The notes below the pieces were generated by a model. The model ran no database searches. It had not been told where the DNA came from and was given only the letters and a program-made list of their open reading frames with translations. From Betaproteobacteria bacterium (GTDB taxonomy: Bacteria; Pseudomonadota; Gammaproteobacteria; Burkholderiales; SG8-41): a DNA stretch of 39,396 nt. Shown here piece after piece: positions 15,379 through 23,614 of the stretch. How positions within the stretch are numbered: the first letter of the stretch is position 1; every line of letters begins with the position of its first letter. The position numbers were made by a program, and so were the translations under genes. The DNA lies in NCBI GenBank assembly GCA_947476215.1, contig CANJQI010000032.1:1-39396 (forward strand). Reading direction: 5' to 3'.

Positions 15379-17352
15379 TCAGGCGAGCAGTACAGCCAGC
15401 CGATCAGCCGCGTCAAATCCTTCGCGTATGGCCGTATAAATATTGCGCGGCGCCACACAATCGCCAGCCGACGAAAATTTCACTCCGTCCCTGGACTCGA
15501 GTTCTTCGATCAAGCTGGTATTGGCGACACGCTGCACCGTATTCACAACGAAATCGAACGAACCGGCAAGACTGACTTCTCCTTCACCACGCACCTTGAT
15601 CACCGCGTTTCCGGACTTTCCCACACGCACCAGCGAACTGTGGAAATGCCAGCGCAGCTTCAGCGCAAGCATGCGATCCATCAACATGCGGCGATTCGTT
15701 TTCGGCAAGGCTCCGCCGGCGTCCGCGCCCGAAATAACTATATGCACATCGACGCCGCGTGCGACGAGCAGCTCAGCGGCGCCCGCTCCTGAAGTCATGC
15801 CGTCATTGATGACCACGATCGCCCGTTTGCCCTTTGCTATCGACGGATTGAGCAGAATATCCTCGGCGCGATATCGTGGCACTTCGACGGCAGGCTTGGC
15901 AGGCAAGGGCCCCAGCGCCGCCCCGGTTGCAATGATGATTCCGTCACACAATGCGAACTCAGGTGCACCGGCATCCAGTTGCCGGCCCGTCAATATCCGC
16001 ACCTTGGAGCCAGCTAGCGTCTTCTGCAGGAAATCGTCTATGCGCTGAAACGGCTCGCGCCCGGGAACCGCTGCGCTCAGAGCCACCTGTCCGCCTAGCC
16101 GCGGCGCAGCCTCGCACAATGTAACCTGCATACCCAGTTCATCGGCACGAATCGCTGCCTGCATGCCTGCCGGACCGCCCCCCACCACCAGCACGCGCCT
16201 GGCCTCTGTCGATGCGGACAGCACCGGCGTGTTACGTGCCAAGATCGCCGCCTCGCGTCCTGTACGTGGATTCTGTATACACCCGATAGGACCACCCGAT
16301 TCCGCACGGTCCAGACAGGTATTGCAGGCGATGCAATGGCGTATCTCACCGGTCGCACTGCGTTCGACCTTGCGCGGCCAGTCCGGGTCCGATATCAATG
16401 CACGGCACAATCCTATGAGATCCGCGCTGCCCTCCTCCAGTACCGTGGCCGCCAGCAGCGGCTCGTGCAACCGGCCGGCCGCAATCACCGGTTTGGCCGT
16501 CAGCTTCTTCACTTCCCTCGCAAGCTCAAGCATGTATACCGGCAGCGAATAGAAATCAGCGACATTGATGTGCTTGGTTGCCTGGTTTCCACCTGTAACC
16601 GAAATGTAGTCGACATACGGTTCTATCATGCGGATCACGGTCTCGGCTTCGCGCGGATCGATACCCGGCCCCCAGCTTGGCAATCCTATACGTATCCCCA
16701 AGATGCCCAGAGGCAGCTTGCGCAGCGCTTCCAGCACCTCGACATGCAGCCGTACCCTGTTTTCAACCGATCCGCCGTATTCATCGCGCCGCCAATTGAG
16801 TTCCGGGCTGAGAAAGCTGTACAGCAACAACCCGTGCGTCGCGTGAACCTCAACGCCGTCGTAACCGCCATCGATGCAATTCTGCGCAGTCTGCACAAAG
16901 CTCGCGACTATGCCCTTGATCTCATTGCGCGTAACCGCATGCGCGACTTCGCCTGTGTGCGGAGATGGCGTCGGGCTAGGCGCCCACACCGCCGACCCGG
17001 AATACGTAGGGATGCCCCCCAATCCGCGCTGACTGACCTGCGCCAGCATCATTGCACCGGCTTTGTGGACCGCGTCCGAAATCTTGGTCAGCGGGCCTAT
17101 GATGCGCTTGTCGAAGCCTCTCACATGCGTCGGCCGCCCCAAGCTAGGGATATCCACCGGAGTGGCTTCCTGAATGATCATGCCCGCACCGCCCTGCGCA
17201 CGTCGCTCGAAATAAGCCGCATGGCCGTCGGAAGGCAATCCCTGCACGCCCAAACCCGTAGCGTGCGGTAGAAACACAATGCGATTGCGCAACGTGCGCT
17301 GTCCCAGCGTGATCGGCGTAAATAGCCCCGGTTTCTGTACTAGCACTACCAT
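15379..17352 (-). CDS. NADH:flavin oxidoreductase, 2,4-dienoyl-CoA reductase/TMADH-like (FMN, 4Fe-4S, FAD)
   Basis: A 657-residue three-part enzyme. Residues 1 to about 340 form an Old-Yellow-Enzyme FMN barrel (PITLGQRTLRNRIVFLPHAT; VEVHATHGLLLYSFLSPELN; DEYGGSVENRVRLHVEVL). Next is a 4Fe-4S motif, CIACNTCLDRAESGGPIGC, with Cys spacing 2, 3 and 11. Finally there are FAD and NAD(P)H domains beginning RRVLVVGGGPAGMQAAIRA. The length and order match 2,4-dienoyl-CoA reductase FadH, trimethylamine dehydrogenase and bile-acid BaiCD/H-type reductases. It probably reduces an alpha,beta-unsaturated acid or thioester, or demethylates an amine. No acyl-CoA ligase lies nearby, which argues against a simple fatty-acid role. 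It lies 23 bases downstream of Bug 6 and 40 bases upstream of the hydrolase gene. Confidence 0.92.
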   Translation of the reverse strand: MVVLVQKPGLFTPITLGQRTLRNRIVFLPHATGLGVQGLPSDGHAAYFERRAQGGAGMIIQEATPVDIPSLGRPTHVRGFDKRIIGPLTKISDAVHKAGAMMLAQVSQRGLGGIPTYSGSAVWAPSPTPSPHTGEVAHAVTRNEIKGIVASFVQTAQNCIDGGYDGVEVHATHGLLLYSFLSPELNWRRDEYGGSVENRVRLHVEVLEALRKLPLGILGIRIGLPSWGPGIDPREAETVIRMIEPYVDYISVTGGNQATKHINVADFYSLPVYMLELAREVKKLTAKPVIAAGRLHEPLLAATVLEEGSADLIGLCRALISDPDWPRKVERSATGEIRHCIACNTCLDRAESGGPIGCIQNPRTGREAAILARNTPVLSASTEARRVLVVGGGPAGMQAAIRADELGMQVTLCEAAPRLGGQVALSAAVPGREPFQRIDDFLQKTLAGSKVRILTGRQLDAGAPEFALCDGIIIATGAALGPLPAKPAVEVPRYRAEDILLNPSIAKGKRAIVVINDGMTSGAGAAELLVARGVDVHIVISGADAGGALPKTNRRMLMDRMLALKLRWHFHSSLVRVGKSGNAVIKVRGEGEVSLAGSFDFVVNTVQRVANTSLIEELESRDGVKFSSAGDCVAPRNIYTAIREGFDAADRLAVLLA

Positions 17353-17375
17353 CCCCTGTTCGCTTTCCGGCCGCG

Positions 17376-18341
17376 CTACTCAGCGCGTATGCCTGCTTTC
17401 GTGATCAACTTGCCGACCACCGCGATATCGGACTTGATATAGGCGGCAAACTGTTCGGGCGTCGTACCGATGGTATCCACGCCTGCGGCGATAAATTTCT
17501 CCTTCACATCCGGCTTGCTAATCGCGCGCACGATCTCCTGATTCAACCGGGCTACGATGGCTGCCGGTGTTCTGACCGGGGCCCACAGTCCCTGCGTGGA
17601 CGCGACTTCAAATCCGGGTAACCCGGATGCCGCGACTGTGGGCAATCCGGGTGTAAGTGCGGAAGGCTCGGCACTGGTCACGGCCAACGCCCGTAAGCGC
17701 CCGGCTTTGACCAGCGGCATGCCGGAGGTCACTACCGCGAACATCAGATGCACCTCATTACTGACTAATGACGTAAGCGCCGGCGCACCGCCCTTGTAGA
17801 ACACACCGACCATGTTTACACCGGCCATGGACTTGAACAACTCCGCCGCGAGATGAACGGCGGACCCGGGCGCGGTCGACGCGAAATTGAGTCCGCCAGG
17901 TTTTGCATTTGCCATGGCGATCACGTCTTTCACGCTTATCGCGGAAGACGAAGGATGCACGACCAGCACCGTCGGCACCTTGCCCGTCAACGAAATCGGC
18001 AACAGATCCTGCACCGCATCGTAGGGCGCCGACTGCAGCAGCGGCAAGGTCCACAGGCCGTTTGCAAAGAACAGCATGGTGTAACCATCAGGCGGTGCTT
18101 TGACGACTGTCATGATGGAGACATATCCACTGGCGCCGCCACGATTGTCGACGATCACCGGCTGGCCCAGCCCTGCGCTGATGTTCTGCGCGATCACACG
18201 CGCCGAAAAATCGTTACCGCCGCCGGCCTCCGAGGTCAGCACGCGCAACGGCTTGTTCGGATATGCCTGCCCCGGCGCCGTGCCAGCGCCGAACAGCACC
18301 AGCGATGCAGCAATAGCAAAACATCGCAATCCCGTCTTCAC
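17376..18341 (-). CDS. Bug-family TTT substrate-binding protein (6)
   Basis: A 321-residue receptor. GTG 18341 has AGGAG 6 bases upstream and starts directly into the signal peptide (RCFAIAASLVLFGAGTAPGQ) before AYPNKPLRVLTSEAGGGNDF; the longer frame starting at 18371 is not needed. Other landmarks are IVDNRGGASGYVSIMTVVKA, PDGYTMLFFANGLWTLPLLQ and LNFASTAPGSAVHLAAELFK. It is the first gene of the seven-gene minus-strand operon and is nearest in sequence to Bug 5 four genes downstream, so one operon carries two sister receptors. They may bind related ligands, such as substrate and side product. Confidence 0.93.
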   Translation of the reverse strand: MKTGLRCFAIAASLVLFGAGTAPGQAYPNKPLRVLTSEAGGGNDFSARVIAQNISAGLGQPVIVDNRGGASGYVSIMTVVKAPPDGYTMLFFANGLWTLPLLQSAPYDAVQDLLPISLTGKVPTVLVVHPSSSAISVKDVIAMANAKPGGLNFASTAPGSAVHLAAELFKSMAGVNMVGVFYKGGAPALTSLVSNEVHLMFAVVTSGMPLVKAGRLRALAVTSAEPSALTPGLPTVAASGLPGFEVASTQGLWAPVRTPAAIVARLNQEIVRAISKPDVKEKFIAAGVDTIGTTPEQFAAYIKSDIAVVGKLITKAGIRAE

Positions 18342-18443
18342 CAAGATCTCCTGAACGTACGCATAGGTCACAGTTTAATGTGTATTGTAATTCGTCGCCA
18401 TGATGAAACGCTGGAACGCTCGCATCGTTACCGGTATTTCACA

Positions 18444-18473
18444 TTGACCGGCAGATTGGATCGCGGTTACACT
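18444..18473 (+). promoter_or_regulatory. Possible sigma-70 promoter for the GlcF-like gene
   Basis: TTGACC (18444-18449, five of six) and TACACT (18468-18473, four of six) are separated by 18 bases. Transcription would begin around 18480, only a few bases before ATG 18484, giving a very short or leaderless message. That is unusual enough to keep the call tentative. On the opposite strand TACAAT (complement of 18384-18389) may serve as a -10 for the Bug 6 operon, without a good -35. Confidence 0.3.
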
Positions 18474-18483
18474 TTTGCCCGCC

Positions 18484-19740
18484 ATGCATATACATCTTGC
18501 CGATTTCATACGCAATACGCCTGAGGGCACGGCTGCGGAAATTGCGCTGCGCGACTGCGTACGATGCGGATTCTGCATCGCAACCTGCCCCACCTATCAA
18601 CTTCTCGGGGATGAATCCGATTCGCCACGCGGACGTATCGATCTGGTCAGGCAGGCCGTTGAAGGAAAAGCAATTACCGCCGACATGCAGCTTCATCTGG
18701 ACCGCTGCCTGACGTGCCGCTTATGCGAAACCACCTGCCCATCGGGCGTGCAGTTTGGACGCATACTCGATGTAGGGCGCCATATCGTCGAACAGCATGT
18801 CGGGCGCAGCTTTTTTGAGTCGTACAAGCGCAAAATCCTGCGCAGCATCGTTCCGGATGCCGCACGTTTCTCCAAGTGGCTCAGGATAGGACAACGAATG
18901 CGATGGTTGCTGCCTGCGTCGCTGCGCGACCAAGTTCCCGCGCCGGCCCGCGCCGCTCAGCCCTGGCCGGAAAATTCTCACCCACGCAAAATGCTGGTAC
19001 TCGATGGCTGCGTGCAACCCGCACTGTCACCGGCCACCAACGCGGCAGCGGCGCGCGTTCTCGACCGACTTGGCATTACGCTGATGCGTGCACCGAGCGC
19101 TGGCTGTTGTGGCGCGGTTACACACCACCTGTCCGCGCACAACGAAGCCCTGGAATTGGTTAAACGCAATATCGACGCGTGGTGGCCCCATATAGAAGCG
19201 GGCGCGGAAGCCATCATCATGACCGCCAGCGGATGCGGCGTGATGGTAAAAGACTATGGCCGCCTGCTTGCCGACGACCGCAGCTATGCCGACAAGGCGG
19301 CGCGTGTTTCCGAACTCACCAAGGACATCAGCGAAATCATCGCCGCCAACCTTGAAAAACTGCGGGCGCTTCCGGCTTTCAGTGCGCGCACCGCGGCGCC
19401 GGCGAAGGTCGCATTCCACGCGCCGTGCACGCTGCAGCACACGCTCAAGTTGAAAACCGATACCGAAGCCTTGCTTACCGCATTGGGTTTCGAACTCGCC
19501 AAGGTCAAGGAGGCGCACCTGTGCTGCGGCTCGGCGGGAACCTATTCCATCCTGCAACCTGAATTGGCGCAGCGCCTGCGCACCAACAAGATCAAGGCCC
19601 TCATCGGCGATGCTCCAACGGCCATACTCACAGCCAACATAGGCTGCCAATGCCATTTACAGGGTGGCACCGAACTGCCGGTCCGCCACTGGATGGAAGC
19701 GCTCGACGACGTGCTTTCCAGTCACACGGCAAGTCGATAA
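18484..19740 (+). CDS. glcF: Glycolate oxidase iron-sulfur subunit GlcF-like
   Basis: A 418-residue iron-sulfur protein. It has two ferredoxin-type 4Fe-4S motifs, CVRCGFCIATCPTY near residue 26 and CLTCRLCETTCPSG near 78. Two CCG-type domains follow (AGCCGAVTHHLS near 210 and HLCCGSAGTYSI near 345). The start MHIHLADFIRNTPEGTAAEI and the YQLLGDESDSPRGRIDLV stretch match GlcF closely; length fits (E. coli GlcF is 407). GlcF works with the flavoproteins GlcD and GlcE to oxidise glycolate or other 2-hydroxyacids, passing electrons to quinone. Neither partner is in this window; the neighbours are Bug and hydrolase operons on the other strand. Its 3' end overlaps the convergent hydrolase gene by 19 bases. 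A partner elsewhere, or another flavin dehydrogenase, is needed. Confidence 0.88.
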   Translation: MHIHLADFIRNTPEGTAAEIALRDCVRCGFCIATCPTYQLLGDESDSPRGRIDLVRQAVEGKAITADMQLHLDRCLTCRLCETTCPSGVQFGRILDVGRHIVEQHVGRSFFESYKRKILRSIVPDAARFSKWLRIGQRMRWLLPASLRDQVPAPARAAQPWPENSHPRKMLVLDGCVQPALSPATNAAAARVLDRLGITLMRAPSAGCCGAVTHHLSAHNEALELVKRNIDAWWPHIEAGAEAIIMTASGCGVMVKDYGRLLADDRSYADKAARVSELTKDISEIIAANLEKLRALPAFSARTAAPAKVAFHAPCTLQHTLKLKTDTEALLTALGFELAKVKEAHLCCGSAGTYSILQPELAQRLRTNKIKALIGDAPTAILTANIGCQCHLQGGTELPVRHWMEALDDVLSSHTASR

Positions 19741-20798
19741 ACCCGCGCCGCGGTGTCACGATAAAGCGCTGCTTTTTCCGACGCCGAATATCCGTGCGTA
19801 ATGCGTTTCAGGGTATTCCACGCCACGCCATATCCGCACGACTGCTTATCGGCCGGAAAACTCGCTTCCATCATGCATTTGGCCGGGCCCAACACTTCTA
19901 TGCATGCCTCGACATAGGGGCGCCACTTCGCGCATAACGCCTGCGACGAGGGCGGCATGTCTTGCAAGTGGAAATCCCACCCCGAATACAGCATGCCCAG
20001 TCCGCCCACCTTGATATTGAAGTTGGGAAACTGCGCGAGTTCGCGCAAATGCCCGCGCCAGATCTCGAAAACTTCGGCACGCCTGCCGTCATGCGGAGGT
20101 ATCCCGAGTATGCCTCCCAGATGATTCATGACGACCGTGGATTCCGGATACTCCCTTAGTAAATCCACCAAGTCCGGCAATTGCGGATAAAACTGCCACG
20201 CATCGTAAGACAGGCCTAGCGACTGCAGTACGGCAAATCCCTGGCGGAATTTCGGATCCAGCATCAGATAACGCGGCATGGGATTGCGGCCCGATCGCGC
20301 GCCTCCACTGTCCCAGGCCACGCCGTGCCTGATGCCACGTAGACGTCCATTGCCTGCCGCGACCAACGCTTCCAGCACCGGTTGCACATCCGCGCCCCGC
20401 GTCAGATCCGCGTGGCCCACGATGCCCGCGCAGACCCGCGTCCTGCCATAGCGTCCGCTCGCGCTCATCGCAGCGATGCCATTGACCCACTCGACCTCCC
20501 CGACCGGTTTCAAGGCATCGGGCCCGTCGGCGCGGTACATAGACCCTGCCTGCACGAATACCGTGGCAAGAATATTGTGTCCGCTGCTTTCTATGTCTTG
20601 CACATACTCATTCAGCGCGTAACGCCCGCGCTGGTCGTCCCACATGTGATGATGTGCGTCGATAATCGGCAATTCCGGCTCAAGTGGCTCCTCGCGGTAC
20701 AGCCGCGTCCACGCATTCGCTTCTTCGAGACTGCGATTATTGCCCACCTTGAATTCAGGCGGCTTAACCGTATCGTTAGTTGGCGCGGAGACCGGCAT
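19722..20798 (-). CDS. COG3618-type TIM-barrel metal-dependent hydrolase (copy 2)
   Basis: A 358-residue paralogue of the gene at 14298, with the same blocks in the same order: LPIIDAHHHMWDDQRGRYAL (HxH), ATVFVQAGSMYRADGP, LRGIRHGVAWDSG, TVVMNHLGGILGIPPHDGRR, FNIKVGGLGMLYSGWDFH and ESFP-type end EASFPADKQSCGYG. It has Ser where copy 1 has Asn in ESNFP. The N-terminus is about 15 residues longer and its coding start (ATG 20798) overlaps the Bug 7 stop by 23 bases, so the two are probably translationally coupled. The position deep in the operon fits a lactonase or related hydrolase acting after the SDR. Its 3' end overlaps GlcF on the other strand. Confidence 0.9.
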   Translation of the reverse strand: MPVSAPTNDTVKPPEFKVGNNRSLEEANAWTRLYREEPLEPELPIIDAHHHMWDDQRGRYALNEYVQDIESSGHNILATVFVQAGSMYRADGPDALKPVGEVEWVNGIAAMSASGRYGRTRVCAGIVGHADLTRGADVQPVLEALVAAGNGRLRGIRHGVAWDSGGARSGRNPMPRYLMLDPKFRQGFAVLQSLGLSYDAWQFYPQLPDLVDLLREYPESTVVMNHLGGILGIPPHDGRRAEVFEIWRGHLRELAQFPNFNIKVGGLGMLYSGWDFHLQDMPPSSQALCAKWRPYVEACIEVLGPAKCMMEASFPADKQSCGYGVAWNTLKRITHGYSASEKAALYRDTAARVYRLAV

Positions 20799-21732
20799 CT
20801 TTGACCAACTTGCCCACTCTGGCCATTTCGGACTTCATGGTGGCCGCAAGAATATCGGGAGTACCGCCAACTGTTTCGGCACCGAAATTTGCAAACTTTT
20901 CTTTTACGTCCGCGGTGGCCAATGTCTTGGCGATCTCCTGATTGAGGCGACTGATGACAGCCGCAGGCGTTTTCGCCGGCGCAAAAACCACATGGATCGA
21001 ACTCGACTCAAATCCGGGCAGGCCCGCCGCTGCAACGGTCGGCAACCCCGGATACAGCGCCGAAGGCTCGGCCGTGGAAACCGCCAACGCCCGAAGTCTG
21101 CCGGATTTGATGGCGGGCGCGACCGACGCATTGCCAAACATCATATGCACCTGCCCGGCAATGAGTTCGGTCAGTGCCGGGGTAGTGCTCTTATACGGTA
21201 TGCGCACAATGTTGACGCCGGCCATGGCCTTGAATAACTCCCCCGCCAGGTGGGCCGAGCCTCCCGTTTCAGCGGTTGCATAGTCAAGCGTTCCTGGTTT
21301 CGCCTTGGCGATGCTGATCAGTTCCTTGACCGACTTCGCCGGTATAGACGGATGCACGACCAGGATGTTGGGCGCCCGATTACTGACTGCAATCGGAGAA
21401 AAATCCCGCACCGGATCATAGGTCACATCTTCCAGAAAAGGCGCCATCCACAGCGAATTGGAAAAAACCAGTATCGTGTAGCCGTCCGGGGGCGCTTTCG
21501 CGACCGTTTCCGTGGCAATGACCGCCGGACGATTGTCGACAACGACGGGCTGACCCAGCCCGGGCGACAGCCCCGCGGCAAGTACCCGCGCGACGAAATC
21601 ACCGCCGCCGCCTGCGCTACCCGCCGCGACTATGCGTACGGGCTTTACAGGATATGTCTGTGCGTATACCCAGACCGGGTTCAGCAACAACGAACCACAA
21701 CTCAGCAGAACTGACAGGCATGTGCGCGTCAT
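20776..21732 (-). CDS. Bug-family TTT substrate-binding protein (7)
   Basis: A 318-residue receptor. ATG 21732, behind a G-rich AAAGGGGGGGG tract, starts a signal peptide (CLSVLLSCGSLLLNPVWVYA) before QTYPVKPVRIVAAGSAGGGG. Then come DFVARVLAAGLSPGLGQPVV, VVDNRPAVIATETVAKAPPD and GYTILVFSNSLWMAPFLEDV. The longer frame to 21873 merely reads back through the SDR end. The VIATETVAK stretch lacks the usual Gly-rich GAGGSVG, as in Bug 5 and Bug 9. It sits 13 bases after SDR copy 2 and overlaps the hydrolase copy 2 start. This is the receptor of the second hydrolase-Bug-SDR cassette. Confidence 0.92.
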   Translation of the reverse strand: MTRTCLSVLLSCGSLLLNPVWVYAQTYPVKPVRIVAAGSAGGGGDFVARVLAAGLSPGLGQPVVVDNRPAVIATETVAKAPPDGYTILVFSNSLWMAPFLEDVTYDPVRDFSPIAVSNRAPNILVVHPSIPAKSVKELISIAKAKPGTLDYATAETGGSAHLAGELFKAMAGVNIVRIPYKSTTPALTELIAGQVHMMFGNASVAPAIKSGRLRALAVSTAEPSALYPGLPTVAAAGLPGFESSSIHVVFAPAKTPAAVISRLNQEIAKTLATADVKEKFANFGAETVGGTPDILAATMKSEMARVGKLVKDAGLRAN

Positions 21733-21745
21733 AGCCCCCCCCCTT

Positions 21746-22522
21746 TCAGAGACGGTCCATACGACCGCCATCGACGCACAGTATCTGGCCGGAAATGAAA
21801 CTGGATTCCTCCGACGCCAGAAACAGCACGGCGTTCGCCATGTCTTCGGGCGTACCCATACGGTGCAGTACATTGCCCTTTTTACGCGCCTCCATGTGCC
21901 CTTCTATCTGATCGGGCGGGCGACTCTTGAGGAAGCCCGGCGTCATCACCGCACCCGGCGCCACCGAATTGACATTGATGCCATGAGGCCCGAGCTCTCG
22001 TGCCAGCGTCTTGGTCAACTGAATGACGCCCGCCTTGGCGGCGGCATAGTTTGACGTCGCGGCGGGCGCTCCGCCCGGCGCCGCACCGTTGCCCTGTACC
22101 GACGAAATGTTCACGATCTTTCCGTACTTTTGCCTGATCATGATTTCGGCAACCGCCTGCACGCAATAGAAAACACCCTTCAGACACACGCCGAGCACGC
22201 TGTCCCAGTCCTCGTCGCCCATGGTGAGAAAAGGTCGGTGGCGCACGACGCCCGCGTTATTGGCCAGGATATCGATACGGCCAAACTTTTCGGTCACGGC
22301 CGTCATCAAACCCTTGAGCTCGGCCTGGCTCGTGACATCAACCTTGTATCCCATGGCGGTCCGCCCGGCCGCCTGCAGTTCACCCACGACTCTGTCGATA
22401 CCGGCTTGGTTGACATCCGCGACGACTACCGAGGCGCCCTCTTCGGCAAGGCGCTTGACCATGGTTTCGCCCAAGCCGGACCCGGACCCCGTGACTATCG
22501 CAACCCTACCCAGCACTCTCAT
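21746..22522 (-). CDS. Short-chain dehydrogenase/reductase (copy 2)
   Basis: A 258-residue classical SDR with TGSGSGLGETM near residue 11, NNAG near 88, catalytic NISSVQGNG and NYAAAKAG, and the same ELGPHGINVNSVAPGAVMTP and SGQILCVDGGR ending as copy 1. The Gly/Ala-rich insertion between Ser and Tyr (NGAAPGGAPAATS) is shared in position but not in sequence. VADVN after the second strand points to NAD(H). ATG 22522 follows AGGGCGG. It lies 60 bases after the TauE/SafE gene and 13 bases before Bug 7. It probably oxidises a secondary alcohol acid whose lactone or cleavage is handled by the neighbouring hydrolase. Confidence 0.93.
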   Translation of the reverse strand: MRVLGRVAIVTGSGSGLGETMVKRLAEEGASVVVADVNQAGIDRVVGELQAAGRTAMGYKVDVTSQAELKGLMTAVTEKFGRIDILANNAGVVRHRPFLTMGDEDWDSVLGVCLKGVFYCVQAVAEIMIRQKYGKIVNISSVQGNGAAPGGAPAATSNYAAAKAGVIQLTKTLARELGPHGINVNSVAPGAVMTPGFLKSRPPDQIEGHMEARKKGNVLHRMGTPEDMANAVLFLASEESSFISGQILCVDGGRMDRL

Positions 22523-22582
22523 GTTTTCCGCCCTAGAGTAAGTTCCAATTCAGTATAGCCACTGCTCAAATGTTCTTCAAAA

Positions 22583-23356
22583 TCAAGGCAGCACCGGCGA
22601 CAAAGCACGTGTTACAAGAAAGATTCCGTTTACAAGCAGCATCAACGCAATGAGCCGAAAAACGCCCTGCCGCGACAGCGCATGATGCAAGCGGTTACCA
22701 AACCAGTAGCCGGCGAACATCAGCGGCACGAGTATGGCGCCTACAATCAGCACCGACGCATGCAGCATCAGCCCGGTCACCAGGAACACAACCACCCGCG
22801 TGACCACGCCTATCGTCACCACCATCGATGATGTCGCACGCAGTACGGTCTTGTCATGAACACGCGCTGACAGGTAGACCATGTAGATAGGTCCACCGGT
22901 GCCAAACAACATGCCGAACACTCCGCCCGCGAATCCTATCGGCCATGCCCAACCCGGATGCACGGCACGCCACGGGCGGGAACCAAACAGGACGCGCAAA
23001 CCGTATCCGGCGATAAAAACGCCAAGCACAAACAACGCCGGTTCGCGCGGCAGCTTGAACAACAAAAAGGTACCGGCGGCCATACCCACGATCATGGCCG
23101 GTATCACGCGTCTCACTTCGCAAAAGTCGGCATGCTTCCATTGCCGGAAGCTCGCGTTGATGACCGCGACAAAGTCGACCGTAGTCAATAGCGGCACGAC
23201 GTAGGTAAGCGGAAACCAGTGCGCGAGAAACGGCACTGAAATCAGCGAAGATCCAAATCCCGTCGCGCCAAAAACCGCATAGCCGACGGTGACCACCACG
23301 GGGATAAGCAGCAGAACGAGCAGCGGAACATCCGGAAACCAGTCGACCGGCATCAT
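22583..23356 (-). CDS. TauE/SafE-family membrane permease
   Basis: A 257-residue polytopic membrane protein with about seven to eight hydrophobic segments. The first (LLVLLLIPVVVTVGYAVFGA) runs into TGFGSSLISVPFLAHWFPL, the family's N-terminal repeat. The second repeat has GFAGGVFGMLFGTGGPIYMV. TauE/SafE proteins export sulfite, sulfoacetate or other small anions, and some import them. It is first in the minus-strand operon followed by SDR, Bug and hydrolase genes, and is divergent from the operon ending in a TauD-type dioxygenase. A role in moving a carboxylate or sulfonate product out is plausible; the substrate is not shown by sequence. ATG 23356 and 23353 are equivalent candidates. Confidence 0.88.
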   Translation of the reverse strand: MMPVDWFPDVPLLVLLLIPVVVTVGYAVFGATGFGSSLISVPFLAHWFPLTYVVPLLTTVDFVAVINASFRQWKHADFCEVRRVIPAMIVGMAAGTFLLFKLPREPALFVLGVFIAGYGLRVLFGSRPWRAVHPGWAWPIGFAGGVFGMLFGTGGPIYMVYLSARVHDKTVLRATSSMVVTIGVVTRVVVFLVTGLMLHASVLIVGAILVPLMFAGYWFGNRLHHALSRQGVFRLIALMLLVNGIFLVTRALSPVLP

Positions 23357-23481
23357 CGCTCATGCGTCCCGACGGCGACACCATTGTCGGTCTTGTGGCT
23401 GTCGCGCATGGGCTCCTTCATACCTGCAAACATTTTTAATGGATCAATAGATTTTTGCCAGACCCGGCATGATTGTTAGAT

Positions 23482-23490
23482 TGTTATAAT
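23482..23490 (+). promoter_or_regulatory. Extended -10 promoter for the 23615-28571 operon
   Basis: TGTTATAAT at 23482-23490 is a perfect extended -10 (TGnTATAAT), about 125 bases before the first start codon. No good -35 stands at 16-18 bases, which extended -10 promoters can tolerate. TTGCCA at 23455-23460 is too far. The -10 lies inside an imperfect dyad (GATT-GTTAT-AATC, 23480-23492), a possible repressor site. The leader of about 118 bases up to ATG 23615 has no visible riboswitch-like fold. Confidence 0.6.
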
Positions 23491-23614
23491 CGTTAACGCT
23501 CCCCGTCGCAACTGTTCTGTTCCTTCATTGCATGCTGCAGGGAGGACGGTCCCGGCTTTGCAACGCCACGCCGTTTCTCATTAAACACTGAACTCTGTTA
23601 CCAGGGTGATAAGC

